From Kofleriaceae bacterium (GTDB lineage: Bacteria > Myxococcota_A > Polyangia > Haliangiales > Haliangiaceae), in the NCBI GenBank assembly GCA_018057825.1, contig JAGPCY010000016.1, positions 1-64,000 on the forward strand: a stretch of DNA of 64,000 nt, in the 5' to 3' direction. The notes beneath the pieces were generated by a model, which worked only from the letters and a program-made list of their open reading frames with translations, was not told the DNA's origin and did no database searches. Numbering within the stretch: the first letter of the stretch is position 1; each line of letters starts with the position of its first letter. Shown piece by piece: positions 31,576-43,623 of this stretch. The position numbers and the translations under genes are program-made.

Positions 31576-32515
31576 CGGAGGAACCCTCCGGCGCGGAAGA
31601 TGCGCAGCACCAGCTCGTCGAAGGGCACGCCGGTGTGGGTGCGGAAGAACGGCACCGCGCGGGCGGTGCAGAAGCTCTCGAGCTCCTTGCAGTAGCGCTC
31701 GTGCTCGCGGGTGTAGGCCTCGAGCAGGGACTTGCTCACCGTGACCTCGCGCAGCTCGCCGGTCTCGCAGTCGACCAGGGCCAGATCGCCGGCCAGGTTG
31801 GGCGCGGCCTCGCGTTGATCGTAGACCTGCAGCACGAAGGGCTCGAACTTGTTGTAGCGCAGCGTGTTGATGCCCTCCTCGAAGCCGCGCGGATCGTAGA
31901 AGTCGCTGATGAGGACGGCCAGGCCGCGCCGCTTGTGCTGGGCGACGAACTGGGTCATGGCGGCGGCGACGTCGGTCTGGCCGCCGATCTCGCAGCCGCG
32001 CAGGAACTCGAAGACCCGGAAGATGCGGTTCTTGCCGCGCGACGGCGGCAAGCGGCCGAGCAAGCGCGACGCGAACGGCACGATCGCCACCCGGTCGAGG
32101 TTGGCCAGGCCGACGTAGGACAGCGCGGCCCCGACCTTCATCGCGTAGTGCAGCTTGGGCGGCGTGCCGATCGCCATCGAGTCGGAGCAGTCGATCAGGA
32201 GGTAGATGTGGAGGTCCTCCTCCTCCTCGAACAGCCGCAAGAGCAAGCGGTCGAGCCGGCCGTACAGGTTCCAGTCGATGTAGCGGAAGTCGTCGCCGCG
32301 GGCGTAGGTGCGGTGGTCGGCGAACTCGATGCCCGAGCCGACCTTGCGGGTCCGACGTTCGGCCCGCAGGTTCCCCGCGAAGACCTTGCGCGACACCATG
32401 TGGAGGTGCTCGACGGTGCGCAGGAAGCGCTCGTCGAACAGCTCCGAGCGGTCGGCGGCCCGGCTGGCGCCGCTGGTGGCGACCGCCGGCGACGAGGTGG
32501 CGGCGGCGCCGGCCA

Positions 32516-32516
<1 letters not shown>
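31572..32516 (-). CDS. DUF58 domain protein
   Basis: 314 residues, starting with a GTG at 32516 that shares its first base with the MoxR stop (TAGTG). The DUF58 signature GSGIEFADHRTYARGDDFRYIDWN is present in about the first third (given in pieces: RTYARGDDFR, IDWNLYGR). It includes a VWA-like strand YLLIDCSDSM with the MIDAS pattern. DUF58 proteins pair with MoxR ATPases. The protein has no membrane helix and probably works in the cytoplasm. Confidence 0.9.
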
Positions 32517-33532
<1,016 letters not shown>

Positions 33533-33606
33533 CGCGGTTCCAGGGTGCGGGTGGGGCGCGCGGGTGGCGGCGCGGGTGCGGCGGGGGGAGCCAGCGGCGG
33601 CGACGG

Positions 33607-35901
33607 TCAGTTCATCGCGTGCGGCTTGATCTTCGTGAAGTACTTCTTCACGTAGTACTTGTAGCTGGCGGGGACCTTCTCGGACTTCATCGCGTCCTCG
33701 ACGATGTCCTTGTACTTCGCGTAGACCTCGCGGTACGCGGTCGAGGCGTAGCCCTTCTGGGCCGCGGCCAGGATGGTCTCGCGCTTCGACGGGCCCTTGC
33801 GGCCGTGGACGCCGGACACGCTCTCGTCGGTGGTGTTGCCCGACGTCGGCGTGGCGTCGCCGACCAGGTTGGGATCGTGGCCGTCGCCGTAGGTGTCCGA
33901 CGGGCCGTTGGGCTGGTCGCCCTGACCGCCGTTTTGGCCCTGGCCCTGGCCCTGGCCCTGTTGGCCCTGACCCGGTTGACCCTGGCCCTGACCCTGGCCC
34001 TGACCCTTCTGGCCTTGGCCCTGGCCGGGCTTCCACGCGCCCTTCTGGCCCTGGCCACCGGCGGCGCGACGGGCGAAGTCCTGGTTCTTCTGGTTGTTCT
34101 TGCCGAAGGGGCTGTTGCTGCCTTGCTTGCCGCGCTGCTTGGCCCGGCGCATGGCCTCGCGCAGATCGTCCATCTGCGACGCCATCTTCTTCTGCGCCGC
34201 CTGCTTGCGCTGATCCTGATCGACCTTGCCGGTCTCGTCGGCGACGTCGCGCAGCGAGCGCGAGGCCTGCTGCTGGTTCTTCTCTTGCTGGTCCTTCTGG
34301 CTCTGCTGATCCTTGGGGTCGCCGGACTCGGGCTTCTTCTGGAGATCCTCGGCCGACTGCTTCATCTGCTTGTGCAGGCGCTCGAGGGCCTCGCGCTGGG
34401 TCGACTGCTCGCGCTCCTGACGGTTCTTCTCGAGGCGCTCGAGCTCGTCCTTCTTCTTCTCGAGGCGGCGCTCGGCGTCGGCGCGCTCCTCCTCGGTCTT
34501 GGCGTCGTCCTTCTCCTTCTCGAGCTTGCGGACCTGCTCCTCGAGCTTCTCGGTCTGGGCCTGGTCCTGTTTGGCCTTGGCGTCCTGCTTGGCCTGGTAC
34601 TTCTCGGCGGCCTGCTCGAGGGCCTGGGCGAGCTTCTCGGCCTGCTTGGGATCGAGCGCGCCTTGCTCGAGCTTTTCGGCCAGCTTCTCGAGCTCGGCCT
34701 TGGCCTGGGCCAGGTCGCCCTTGGCCAGGGCCTCGCCGACCTCCTTGGTCAGCGGATCGTTGGCCAGCTCCTTGCCGGTCTCGGCCAGGTCCTTGGCGAT
34801 CTGCTCGGGGTTGGGATCGGCGCCGGCCTCGAGCTCGGCCTGGGCCTTCTGCAGCTCGGCCAGGAGCTGTTCCTTGGTCAGCTTGCCCTGATCGGCGAGA
34901 TCGAGCAGGGCCTCGACCTTCGCGGCGTAGTCCTCGAGGGCCTTGACCTCGTCCTTCTTGGCGGTCGCGCGCACGTCGGCCACCAGGTCGCGCAGGTAGG
35001 CCTCGTCGTCGGGATCGAGGGCCACGGTGTCGGGCGCGAAGTTGCGCGGGTCGTCGTCGGCGGTGACCTCGAACGGCACCGCGCCCAGGCGCTTGCCGCG
35101 GGCCCAGACCACCAGCTCGGTGGCGCCCAGCTTGGCGCCGGCCGGGATCGCCAGGGTGATCCCGCCGCCGGTCCACGCCTCGATCGGCGCGGCGACCGCG
35201 GCGCTGCCGTCGCCGACGTAGACCAGGGCCGAGGGCAGGGCACAGGTCCGCTCGGGGGGAGCCTTGGGGCCACACAGGCGCTCGCCGTCGATCGTGACGA
35301 TCGCGCCGCGCGGCGCGGCCGCCGGTCGTGCGCCGAGGAGATGAGGATCGCGCGGCGGCGTGGCGACGCCGAAGGCGGCGGCGAGGGCGGCGATGGCGGC
35401 GAAGCCGAGGGCCGGCTTCAAGTCCCGGGGCGCGGCCAGCGGGGTCGCGGCCTTGACGTTGGCCCGGGGCGCGACCGCGGCGGCGTCGCGCATCGCCGCT
35501 TCCATGAGGGCGACCGTGTCGGCGTCGGCGTCGGCGGCCGGCGGGGTCCGGGCGAAGGCCACCGCCGACGACAGGCGATCGGCCAGGCCCGAGGCGCGGT
35601 CGATCCGGCGGGCCACGGCCTCGTCGTCGTGGCGGCCGAGGGCGCCCAGGAGCGCGCCCAGGCCGACGACCCCGGCCGACGCGGCCAGGAGCGCGACGCC
35701 GGTGGGCTCGGGCAGGACCTCGGTGCGGACCAGGAACACCACGCCCAGCGCGCTGGCCGAGGCCAGGATCGAGGAGGTGGCGGCGCCCTCGAGCGCGCCC
35801 TGGAGGCGCAGGCGGGTGCGGGCGGCCCGGACCAGGCCGTGGACCCGACCCAGATCGACGGTCGCAGCGGCGGGCACGGCGGGGGTCACGGGGTCGGCCA
35901 T
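33607..35901 (-). CDS. DUF4175-like membrane protein with long coiled coil and Gln/Gly tail
   Basis: 764 residues. Two transmembrane segments lie near residues 40-90 and one near 165-185; a small beta domain follows (DGERLCGPK to VPFEVTADDD). Residues 285-560 are Lys/Glu/Gln-rich and form a long predicted coiled coil (EKLEEQVRKLEKEKDDAK). A repeat of Gly-Gln pairs (GQGQGQGQPGQGQQ) occupies about 600-650, coded by CTGGCC-type repeats at about 33935-34030. A conserved-looking 60-residue tail ends in YKYYVKKYFTKIKPHAMN. This resembles the DUF4175 protein often found upstream of moxR in Myxococcota and other phyla. First gene of the operon. Confidence 0.7.
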   Translation of the reverse strand: MADPVTPAVPAAATVDLGRVHGLVRAARTRLRLQGALEGAATSSILASASALGVVFLVRTEVLPEPTGVALLAASAGVVGLGALLGALGRHDDEAVARRIDRASGLADRLSSAVAFARTPPAADADADTVALMEAAMRDAAAVAPRANVKAATPLAAPRDLKPALGFAAIAALAAAFGVATPPRDPHLLGARPAAAPRGAIVTIDGERLCGPKAPPERTCALPSALVYVGDGSAAVAAPIEAWTGGGITLAIPAGAKLGATELVVWARGKRLGAVPFEVTADDDPRNFAPDTVALDPDDEAYLRDLVADVRATAKKDEVKALEDYAAKVEALLDLADQGKLTKEQLLAELQKAQAELEAGADPNPEQIAKDLAETGKELANDPLTKEVGEALAKGDLAQAKAELEKLAEKLEQGALDPKQAEKLAQALEQAAEKYQAKQDAKAKQDQAQTEKLEEQVRKLEKEKDDAKTEEERADAERRLEKKKDELERLEKNRQEREQSTQREALERLHKQMKQSAEDLQKKPESGDPKDQQSQKDQQEKNQQQASRSLRDVADETGKVDQDQRKQAAQKKMASQMDDLREAMRRAKQRGKQGSNSPFGKNNQKNQDFARRAAGGQGQKGAWKPGQGQGQKGQGQGQGQGQPGQGQQGQGQGQGQNGGQGDQPNGPSDTYGDGHDPNLVGDATPTSGNTTDESVSGVHGRKGPSKRETILAAAQKGYASTAYREVYAKYKDIVEDAMKSEKVPASYKYYVKKYFTKIKPHAMN

Positions 35902-36006
35902 GGGTCCTCGGGGCAGAGGGAGAGAGTCGAGACGATCGACCGCTGGCGGTCGGCCGGCATTCCTCGCGTCGCGGTCACCGTGCAGATCCTGGCACCTACA
36001 ACGCGG

Positions 36007-36012
36007 AGCATA
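36007..36012 (-). promoter_or_regulatory. Extended -10-like box of the MoxR operon
   Basis: On the minus strand GGTGCTATGCT holds TATGCT with an upstream TG, an extended -10 type. It lies 106 bases before the ATG at 35901 and is the best candidate in the 250-base gap. No good -35 hexamer was seen. Confidence 0.4.
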
Positions 36013-36152
36013 GCACCTTCATTCGACGCACCGAGGTGGGCCCGGGTCTAACGACGGCGCGCGGGGGCATCGGCGATTGGACACCGCCGGCCGGGTGAAG
36101 TTTCGCTGGCCCGAGCGCGCTGCGGTCGGCGCGCGGAGCCGGCGCGCAGGAG

Positions 36153-38768
36153 TCAGAGCTGGAACCGGGCCAGGGAGAACTTGTTCGACGTGGTGTCGAT
36201 CACCTCGACGGTCTCGCGGGCGGTCTGGGTCGGCAGGATCGTGCGCAGCGCGCCGGTCCGGCCGGCCTCGGTGACGATGTAGAAGGTCCGGCCCTCGGGG
36301 GCCAGCTTGGGATCCTTCAGGTACTGCAGGAAGGCGACGTTGTCGGTCTCCTTCATGGCGGTCTTGAACTCGGGCAGCGGGCCCCAGATCTCGTCGCCCG
36401 ACCAGAAGTTTTCGCCGCGCCAGTAGAGCTGCCAGGCGATCAGCCGATCGGCGTCGACCAGGCGATAGGGACAGGCGACCCGGCCCGGGCGCGGCCGCGG
36501 CGCACACGACACCCGCTTGGCGGTGCGATGGCGCTTGACCGCGGCGGCGATCGGCGCCAACTCGCCGGCCGCGAAGTCGATGCGCAGCGTGTGGGGCCCG
36601 ACCTTGCGCGCGGTGCCGCGGGCGACGAAGGCGGCGTCCTTGGCGGTCGCCGCCGTGGTGCCCTGGACCTCGAGCCGGACCGCCATCGGCTGGCCGTCCT
36701 GGAAGCGCTCGGGGATCACGGTGTCGAAGTCCCAGCTCGGCTGGGTCGCGGCGATGACCGGGGCCCAGTCGTCGGCGAACTGGCGAGGGTTGGCGTAGAC
36801 CAGGAGCTGGCCGTAGATCGTGCGCTCGCGGTAGTAGCGGGCGACCGCGTCGCGCATGCCCCAGTGGGTGCCGGCGATCGGCATGTAGACGTGCATCGCC
36901 CACAGCGCGGTGCCGAGGGACACCGCGGCCAGCCCGGCGACGGCCAGGCGGCGCCACGCGGTGCCGAGGAGGAGCCCGGCGGCGGCGCCGGCCAAGCCGA
37001 TCACGAGGAACGCGTCCGAGGCGTCGACCCCGTAGGGCGGCGCCGACGGCCACGGCCGATCGTAGCGGTAGATGTACATCTCGACCCACTGCTTCTCCTC
37101 GTGCATCATGTCGCGCGCGAGCAGGAGCGCGACGCCGGCGACGAAGCCGCCGATGACCCACGAGGTCCGGACTCGGCCGGCCCACAGATCGTCGAGCCAC
37201 AGCGCCACCAGGATCGCCAGCGGCGGCACCGCCGGGAAGATGTAGTGCTGGAACTTGGTCTGCGACAGCGAGAACAGCGCGGTCGCGGCGATGGCCCAGG
37301 TCGCGATCAGGAAGCGGGCCCGGCTGGCCGCGGTGGTGCGGGCCGGGACGAAGGCGGCGGCGGCCAGCGCCACCGGCACCAGCGCGCCCCACAACATCAT
37401 GCCGTAGCCGACCTGCGATAGGCAGTAGTCGAAGGTGCCGCGGTCGCCGTGGACGCCGGCGGCGGCGCGGTTCAGGTTGTGCGTGAAGATCCACTCGCTG
37501 ATGAAGTGCTGGCCGTCGCGCAGCCACATCGCGACGTGCCACGGCAAGACGATCGCGAGCAGGAGGACGACGCCGCGCTTGATCTCGAAGCCGCCGTCGT
37601 AGAGGTGGCGCCAGCGGTTCTGGAAGATCACGAACAGCGCGCAACACACGCCGGCGATGCCCAGGCCCGGGATGCCCTTGCCGAGCACCGACACGCCGAT
37701 GAAGGTCCAGAAGAAGATCATGTAGACCGCGCCGGTGGTGGTGAGCGGCGCGACGTCGGCGTAGCGGCGGGCCCGGGTCAGCGCGGTCGCCCAGCCGTCG
37801 CGGCTGCCGGTGGCGGCCATCCAGGCGTAGATCGCGCCGGCCACCGGGTAGGCGAACAGGCTGGGCTGGGCGAGGCGCCAGGCCGCCGGCCACGGCCGCG
37901 GCTCCTTCGCCAGCGCCAGCACCGGCCAGATGACGGCGGCGCGCGCGACGGTGAAGGCGCGGGGCACGAGGACGTAGAGCGTGGCCAGGATCATCGGCAC
38001 GCCGATCGCGAAGCCGGGCTGACGGATCGGCGGCACCTTGAACGGCATCGCGAAGCGCGCGACCTGGAAGTACCAGAGGTAGTAGAAGGCCTGGACGAGG
38101 AGGAAGCCGCCGACCACCGCGAAGGCGACCCAGCGCAGGTCGATCGTGAGCTGGACCCGCGGGCCGAACCGCCACAGTCGGGCCCACGGTCGGATCGGAT
38201 CGGCGCCGTCCTCGCTGGCCAGGAGGAACATCGAGAACGCGCCCAGGAGCATCGCCACCAGCGTCATGTCGGTGATGCCCTGGCGCGCGATCATGAAGAA
38301 GAAGGGCGAGGTCCCGACGGTGAGGAGCGCGAGCCAGGCCGCGCGTCGACTGACCAGGCGGGCCAGCATCAGCCAGGTGAGCGTCAGGCCCATGACCGCC
38401 AAGAGGACGAAGGGCAGGCGGATCGCCAGCACCACCGTCGGCGACGAGGTCATCTCGCCGGAGAAGCCGCCGTCGTCGCCATGGCCGAGCGCGCGCAACG
38501 ACGTCGCCATGAGCCAGAAGGTCAAGACCGGCTTGGAGCGGAAGCCCTCGTTCTGCCAGTCGGTGTGGACCCAGTCGTGATCGGCCAGCATGCGCCGGGC
38601 GACCTCGCCGTAGTGGGTCTCCCACGGATCGATCAGGCTGTAGCGCCAGACCCCGGGCAAGAGCAGCGCGGTCGCGACGACCACGACCAGGGCCAGCTCG
38701 TAGCCGAGGGCCAGGCGGCGAGGCGGCCGGGCGGCGGGCGTCAGCTCGGAGGCGGGAGTCGGGTCCAT
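36153..38768 (-). CDS. ArnT/PMT-like membrane glycosyltransferase
   Basis: 871 residues. A first helix (LALGYELALVVVVATALLLPGVW) is followed by the GT-39/PMT motif SLIDPWETHYGEVARRM with the acidic residues used by polyprenyl-phosphate-sugar transferases, and FRSKPVLTFWLMA. About twelve further helices follow to residue 640, then a soluble C-terminal domain of 220 residues that includes the pair TQPSWDFDTVIPERF. The family moves sugars from lipid carriers to lipid A, proteins or other acceptors at the outer face of the inner membrane. The acceptor here is unknown. It is longer than ArnT (about 550) because of the C-terminal part. TAAGGT ends ten bases before the ATG; glycerate kinase is divergent. 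Confidence 0.85.
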   Translation of the reverse strand: MDPTPASELTPAARPPRRLALGYELALVVVVATALLLPGVWRYSLIDPWETHYGEVARRMLADHDWVHTDWQNEGFRSKPVLTFWLMATSLRALGHGDDGGFSGEMTSSPTVVLAIRLPFVLLAVMGLTLTWLMLARLVSRRAAWLALLTVGTSPFFFMIARQGITDMTLVAMLLGAFSMFLLASEDGADPIRPWARLWRFGPRVQLTIDLRWVAFAVVGGFLLVQAFYYLWYFQVARFAMPFKVPPIRQPGFAIGVPMILATLYVLVPRAFTVARAAVIWPVLALAKEPRPWPAAWRLAQPSLFAYPVAGAIYAWMAATGSRDGWATALTRARRYADVAPLTTTGAVYMIFFWTFIGVSVLGKGIPGLGIAGVCCALFVIFQNRWRHLYDGGFEIKRGVVLLLAIVLPWHVAMWLRDGQHFISEWIFTHNLNRAAAGVHGDRGTFDYCLSQVGYGMMLWGALVPVALAAAAFVPARTTAASRARFLIATWAIAATALFSLSQTKFQHYIFPAVPPLAILVALWLDDLWAGRVRTSWVIGGFVAGVALLLARDMMHEEKQWVEMYIYRYDRPWPSAPPYGVDASDAFLVIGLAGAAAGLLLGTAWRRLAVAGLAAVSLGTALWAMHVYMPIAGTHWGMRDAVARYYRERTIYGQLLVYANPRQFADDWAPVIAATQPSWDFDTVIPERFQDGQPMAVRLEVQGTTAATAKDAAFVARGTARKVGPHTLRIDFAAGELAPIAAAVKRHRTAKRVSCAPRPRPGRVACPYRLVDADRLIAWQLYWRGENFWSGDEIWGPLPEFKTAMKETDNVAFLQYLKDPKLAPEGRTFYIVTEAGRTGALRTILPTQTARETVEVIDTTSNKFSLARFQL

Positions 38769-38778
38769 CGGCGGCGCG

Positions 38779-38784
38779 ACCTTA
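38779..38784 (-). promoter_or_regulatory. -10-like box of the glycosyltransferase gene
   Basis: TAAGGT (minus strand), ten bases before the ATG at 38768; divergent from CACAAT at 38825. Confidence 0.45.
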
Positions 38785-38824
38785 CCACCGGTCGGCGGCG
38801 GTCGCGGCGGTCGGCGACGTCGGG

Positions 38825-38830
38825 CACAAT
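38825..38830 (+). promoter_or_regulatory. -10-like box of the glycerate kinase gene
   Basis: CACAAT, seven bases before the ATG at 38838. Confidence 0.4.
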
Positions 38831-38837
38831 CGCGGCG

Positions 38838-39989
38838 ATGTCCGACCCGCGGGCTGCGCTGGCGGCCGAGCTGACCGCGGTGTTCGCCGCGGCGGTGGCG
38901 GCCTGCGATCCGCGGTGGGCGGTGGTCGAGGCGCTCGGGCCGCCGCCGCGCGGGCGGGTGTGGCTGTGCGCCGCCGGCAAGGCGGCCGCGGCGATGGCGG
39001 ATGGCGCCCTGGCGGCCTGGGGCGACGCGATCGTCGGCGGGCTGGTGGTCGTCCCCGACGGCGTCGCGGTGGCGCCGGCGCTGGCCCGGCTCGACGTGCG
39101 GCGGGCGGCGCATCCCGAGCCCGACCTTCGCAGCGAGGCGGCGGGACGGGCGGCGCTGGCGCTGGCGGAGGCGGTGGGGCCGGGCGAGCTCTTGCTGGCG
39201 CTGATCTCGGGGGGCGCGTCGGCGCTCCTCGCGGTGCCGGCGCCGGGCCTCGACCTGGCTGGCAAGCGCCAGGCGATCGGGGCGGTGATGCGCGGCGGGG
39301 CGCCGATCGCGGCCATCAACGCGGCGCGGATCGCGCGCTCGGCGATCAAGGGCGGCCGGCTGGCCGCGGCCTGTCGCGGTCGGGTCTGGACCCTGGTCGT
39401 GAGCGACGTGCCCGGCGACGATCCGGCGGTCGTCGGCTCGGGCCCGACGGTGGGCCCGCTGGCCGCGTCGCGCCCCGGCGATCGACTGGCGGTCGTGGCG
39501 GGCCTCGGTCGCCTGCGCGAGGCGGCGGCCGCGGCGGCGACGGTCCGCGGCGCGGCGGTGACGGTGGCGCCGCGCGAGCTGTGCGGCGACCTCGCGGCGG
39601 CGGCGGCCGAGGTCGAGGCGGCGATCGCGAGCCTGGCCCCGGGCGGCTGGTGGATCGCCGGCGGCGAGTGGACGGTGGCCCTGGGCCCGCGGGTCGGGCG
39701 CGGCGGCCGGGCCAGCGAGCTGGCGCTCCGGCTGGCGCGCGGCTTGACCGGCGACGTCGTCGTGCTGGTCGGGGCCTCCGACGGCGTCGACGGCACCGGC
39801 CCCGACGCCGGGGCGATCGTCGACGCCACCACCTGGGCGGCGGTCGGCGATGGTGAGCGTGCCCTGGCCGCCCACGACAGCGGCGCGGCCCTCGCCGCGA
39901 TCGGTCGCGCGCTCACCACCGGGCCGACCGGGACCAACCACGCCGACCTGGTCATCGCAGCGCGGCCGGCGCCGAGCTGTGGTACGTGA
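38838..39989 (+). CDS. Glycerate 2-kinase (DUF4147/MOFRL family)
   Basis: 383 residues. The N-terminal DUF4147 part has GRVWLCAAGKAAAAMADG, GLVVVPDG and AAHPEPD; the middle has LALISGGASALL with the Ser/Gly substrate loop; LVVSDVPGDDPAVVGSGPT follows; the C-terminal MOFRL domain ends in VGASDGVDGTGPDAGAIVD. The enzyme phosphorylates D-glycerate to 2-phosphoglycerate in serine-cycle or glyoxylate-type routes. Slightly shorter than the usual 420 residues. The stop is followed seven bases later by the TTG of prmC. Ala/Gly/Arg-rich shadows in other frames are artefacts of GC bias. Confidence 0.88.
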   Translation: MSDPRAALAAELTAVFAAAVAACDPRWAVVEALGPPPRGRVWLCAAGKAAAAMADGALAAWGDAIVGGLVVVPDGVAVAPALARLDVRRAAHPEPDLRSEAAGRAALALAEAVGPGELLLALISGGASALLAVPAPGLDLAGKRQAIGAVMRGGAPIAAINAARIARSAIKGGRLAAACRGRVWTLVVSDVPGDDPAVVGSGPTVGPLAASRPGDRLAVVAGLGRLREAAAAAATVRGAAVTVAPRELCGDLAAAAAEVEAAIASLAPGGWWIAGGEWTVALGPRVGRGGRASELALRLARGLTGDVVVLVGASDGVDGTGPDAGAIVDATTWAAVGDGERALAAHDSGAALAAIGRALTTGPTGTNHADLVIAARPAPSCGT

Positions 39990-39996
39990 GGCGACC

Positions 39997-40866
<870 letters not shown>

Positions 40867-41260
40867 GGGCGACGGCGACCAGCGCCAGCGGCGCGAACCC
40901 GGCCGGCGTCGGGGCGCCGCCACAGCCGCAGCCTCGCGCGGTCAGCGGCAGCCGTCGCCGGACCGCGGCCGCGGCCCGACACCCGGTCTCGACCCCGGCG
41001 CCACACGCCCGGTCGTAGGCGGCGACCGCGCGATCGCCGTCGGCGCGAGCGGCCCACGCGGCGCCAGCGGCGAGGCAGCCGGCCGGATCGCGGCCTTCGC
41101 AGGCTCGGTCGTACCAGGTGCGGGCGGCGGCCTCGTCGCGGGCCGTGCCGACGCCGTCGGCGTGGAACCGGCCGAGCAGGTAGGCGGCGTAGGGGTTGGC
41201 CTCGGCCTCGTCGCGGGCCAGGTCGAAGGCCCACTGGCGGAGCTGGGCGACGCGGCTCGC

Positions 41261-41318
41261 GCCGGCGGCGGTCGGGCCGGCGGCGGTCGGGCCGGCGGCG
41301 GTCGGGCCGGCGGCGGTC
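41261..41318 (-). repeat. 15-base tandem repeat inside the Sel1 gene
   Basis: Four copies (the last partial) of the unit GCCGGCGGCGGTCGG on the plus strand. They code for PTAAG repeats between two Sel1 modules, probably a slippage-prone linker. In frame, so length changes would not break the protein. Confidence 0.9.
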
Positions 41319-43623
41319 AAGGTCGCGGCCAGCGCGCAGCCCTCGGCGTTGCCGGCGTCGCAGGCGCGGGTCGCCAGGGCCAGGGCGCGCGGCCGATCGC
41401 GGTCCACGCCGCCGAGGCCCGAGACGTGGGCCGCCGCGAGCCGGGCGCACCCGGCGATCGCGACGTCGTCGCACGCGCGCTGGTAGAGCGCCACCGCGGC
41501 GGCGGGGTCGGGCGGTGCGCCGACGCCGAGCTCGTCGAGCTCGCCGAGGTTGGCGCAGCCGAGGTCGTCGCCGGCGTCACATGCGCGCCGGTACAGCTCG
41601 CGGGCGCGCGCGACCTCCCACGGGGCGCCGCGGCCGGTGTAGGCGGCGTTGCCGAGGCTGGTGCAGGCGGCGGCCAGGCCGGCGTCGCAGGCGCGCGCGA
41701 ACAGGCGCGCGCCGTCGACCGGACGACCGTCGTCGTAGAGCAGGGCGCCCAGGCGCCAGCACGCCGCGACCTCGTCGCGATCGCACAGCGCGGCGTAGCG
41801 CGCGCGGGCCGCCCCGGGGTCGGCGACGACGCCAGCGCCTTCGGCCAGGGCGTCGGCCAGGGCCAGGCACGCGCTGCCGCTGCCCCGCTCGCATCCGCTG
41901 GCGGCCAGGGCCACCGCGCGTCGCGGCGCCGGCGCGGTCAGGTAGCCGCCGCTGGCGTAGAGCCCGATCGCGGCGGTGCAGGCGGCCTCGACGGGCGGGC
42001 TGGCCGCGCAGCCGGCAGCGATGGCGTCGAGGGTGGTCGCGCGCACCGTCGGGCTGGCGGCGGCCGCGCGGGCGCGCTCGTCGAGGCCGGCGCAGCTCGC
42101 AGCGTCGCCGAGCCGGCACGCGCGGGTGGCCGCGGTCAGACCGGCGGCGCCCTCGCGGGCGGCGGCCAGGGCCGCGCAGGCCGCGCTGTCGGGGGTCGGC
42201 GCCTCGCAGCCGCGGGTGAAGGCCGCCTCGGCCGCAGCCGGATCGTCGTCGGCCGCGACCTCGCCGAGCAGGGTGCAGGTCTCGCCGCGGCCGAGGGCGC
42301 AGCCCGCCGACAGGAGGGCCCGCGCGGCCTCGCCGTCGCCCGCGTCGAGCCGCTCGAGGCCGGCGTCCTCGCAGGCGGCCGCGCTGCCGCGCAGGCAGCC
42401 GACCTCGAACAGCCCCTGGGCGCGGGTCCGATCGGCGGCGATCAGGGCGCCGTCGCGGTAGGCGATCGCGGCCTGGAAGCAGTCGCCGCCGGCGCCGGTC
42501 GCGCAGGCGCGCTCCCAGATCTTCACCGCCAGCGCGCCGTCGGCGCGGGTCCCGGCGCCGTGGGCGATCCGGGTGGCGGCGGCCGAGCACGCGGTCGGGT
42601 TGCCGGCCTGGCACGCGGTCAGGTAGGCGGCGGTGGCGCGGGCCTCGTCGCGCAGGCCGGCGGCGCCGGTGGCGAACAGGTACGCGGTCAGGTCGCAGCG
42701 CGCGGTCGAGAGCGCGCACGCGCGCTCGCCGAGGGCCGCCAGGCGCGTCGGATCGCCCCCCGGGCGCTCGGCCAGGATGCCGCCGGCGGCGTGGCAACCG
42801 TCGGCGTTGTCGTAGCGCTCGCAGCTCTGCTCGAAGTAGGCCAGGGCGCGGTCGCGCTGGTTGGGGCCGAGCTGCCCGTCGCGGTACAGCTCGCCGAGGG
42901 CCAAGCAGGCGGCGCCGGCGCCGGCCTCGCACCCGGCAGCGAAGGCCCGGGCCGCGGCGACCGCGTCGGCCGCCATGCCCCGGCCGTCGCGCTGGGCCAC
43001 GCCCAGATCGTAGCAGGCCGGTCCGGAACCCGGACACTCGGCGGTCAGCCGGGTGACGGCGCGGCGGTACAGGTCGCGGGCCCGGGCGGCGTCGTGGCCG
43101 ACCCCGAGGGCCGCGTCGTACTTGCCGGCGAGCGCGTAGCAGCCCCGGCCGCTGCCGAGCGCGCAGGCGCGCTCGAGCGGCGCGATGGCCTTGGTCGGGG
43201 CCGGGTCGCCGACCAGCCCCAGCGCCCAGACCGCGGCCGCGGCCAGGCACCCGTCGACGTCGCCGAGGTCGCAGCCGCGCTGGTAGCGCTCGACCGCTGC
43301 CGCCGGATCGGCGGCGCCGCCACGACCGCGCTCGAGGACGAAGCCGAGCAGGGTGCAGCTCGCGGCGTGACGGGCCGCGCAGGTCGCGGCCAGGGTCCGA
43401 CGCGCCCGCGCGATCTCGTCGGCGCGGCCGCTGTCGAGCCCGGCGCTGGCCTCGTAGTAGCGGGCCGCCGGGCTGGCCTTGGGGGTGGCCTGACGGGCGA
43501 CGCAGGCGCCGAGGTTGGGGCTCCAGGCCTGGCCGGTCGGGCACGCGCGATCGATCGCGTGGGCCTCACCGAACAGCGCCAGCGTGACCGCCACGATCGC
43601 AGCGGCCCGGAGCACCGCCGTCC

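Noticed and set aside
38741-39955. A 404-residue Ala/Ser/Pro/Thr-rich ORF opposite glycerate kinase.
   Set aside because: Its composition is the GC-biased antisense of a clear enzyme gene; no motifs.
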